The position numbers and the translations under genes are program-made. A stretch of DNA of 6,043 nucleotides from Chitinophagaceae bacterium (lineage in GTDB: Bacteria > Bacteroidota > Bacteroidia > Chitinophagales > Chitinophagaceae). The notes beneath the pieces were generated by a model. It had not been told where the DNA came from, made no database searches, and saw only the letters and a list, made by a program, of their open reading frames with translations. Below, in pieces: positions 5,731 to 6,043 of this stretch (within the stretch, counting starts at the first letter, position 1; the number at the start of each line of letters is the position of its first letter). The DNA lies in the NCBI GenBank assembly GCA_017882205.1, contig JADGPY010000148.1:1-6043 (forward strand), read 5' to 3'.

Positions 5731-6043
5731 ATGTTACGAGTTACAAAAATATTTCATTTTGAAATGGCACATGCCTTACATGGATATTCAGGAGACTGCA
5801 AAAATATACATGGACATTCCTATGAACTGCATGTAACAGTTTCTTCAGCTAATGGTTACAAAGATTATATACCTACTCCAGGCTTTTTGATAGATTTTAA
5901 GGAAATAAAAAAGTTGGTAATCTCTGCTGTTATTGAAAAATTTGATCATAAAGTGATTTTATCCAGGGCCTTCTTATCTGAGAATCCTTCATTTTCATCA
6001 CAGGAAAACCTGGTTACGTTGGGAGCAGAACCAACCGCAGAAA
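5731..6043 (+). CDS. 6-pyruvoyl-tetrahydropterin synthase / QueD family protein (3' end missing)
   Basis: The 104 visible residues match the start and middle of this zinc enzyme family, which converts dihydroneopterin triphosphate to 6-pyruvoyl- or 6-carboxy-tetrahydropterin. The zinc ligands are H14 (FEMAHAL), H27 and H29 (NIHGHSY). C23 in GDCKN is the catalytic cysteine, D72 and H73 (KFDHKV) belong to the catalytic set, and EPTAE (100-104) begins the PTxEN-like substrate-binding motif at the cut edge. From sequence alone I cannot say whether it serves queuosine (QueD) or another pterin. The ATG lies 27 bases after the norB-like stop with no terminator visible, so it is probably in the same operon. 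That is an unexpected neighbour for nitric oxide reductase genes. The reading frame is intact as far as seen. Confidence 0.88.
   Translation, partial: MLRVTKIFHFEMAHALHGYSGDCKNIHGHSYELHVTVSSANGYKDYIPTPGFLIDFKEIKKLVISAVIEKFDHKVILSRAFLSENPSFSSQENLVTLGAEPTAE

Noticed and set aside
1..6043. CRISPR arrays, insertion sequences, tRNA or rRNA genes
   Set aside because: No spaced direct repeats, transposase motifs, terminal inverted repeats or tRNA-like cloverleaf were seen by eye.

Overview
The window is AT-rich, with little Shine-Dalgarno signal before most starts and promoter-like TAnnTTTG motifs. Together with the protein types this suggests a member of the Bacteroidota, perhaps a Chitinophagaceae-like bacterium; the family-level guess is inference. 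The theme is low-oxygen or nitric-oxide-linked respiration and redox metabolism.

Left part (1-1276, + strand): the last codons of a probable outer-membrane beta-barrel protein are followed by two small exported mono-heme c-type cytochromes (168-596 and 854-1276). The two cytochromes share the same spacing between heme motif and axial methionine and look like paralogs. A TAnnTTTG motif in the 257-base gap suggests that the second one also has its own promoter.

Middle part (3850-1317, - strand): a compact operon whose genes overlap or nearly touch. In transcription order it holds a DGC-domain putative metal-binding protein, a U32-family protein with the full family signature and the C-terminal domain typical of tRNA-hydroxylase (TrhP/YegQ-like) members, a small single-cluster ferredoxin, and a YhbP (UPF0306) homolog of the split-barrel flavin-binding fold. 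The set looks like an iron-sulfur/redox module, possibly for oxygen-independent hydroxylation.

Right part (3921-6043, + strand): a divergent operon with a NorC-like membrane-anchored cytochrome c, an overlapping NorB-like heme-copper oxidase superfamily subunit, and a 6-pyruvoyl-tetrahydropterin synthase/QueD homolog cut by the window end. The NorB-like protein is unusual: it has no histidine where the first non-heme metal ligand should be, and the usual HxH of helix 10 reads H-T-M.

The two divergent operons are separated by a short region with a 22-bp palindrome (3880-3901). Its centre contains a good -7 promoter element for norC, and it lies just upstream of a -7-like element facing the other way. 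One regulator bound there could control both operons. The most interesting points are this shared operator, the non-canonical NorB-like subunit, and the pairing of the DGC/U32/ferredoxin/YhbP module with nitric oxide reductase-like genes.
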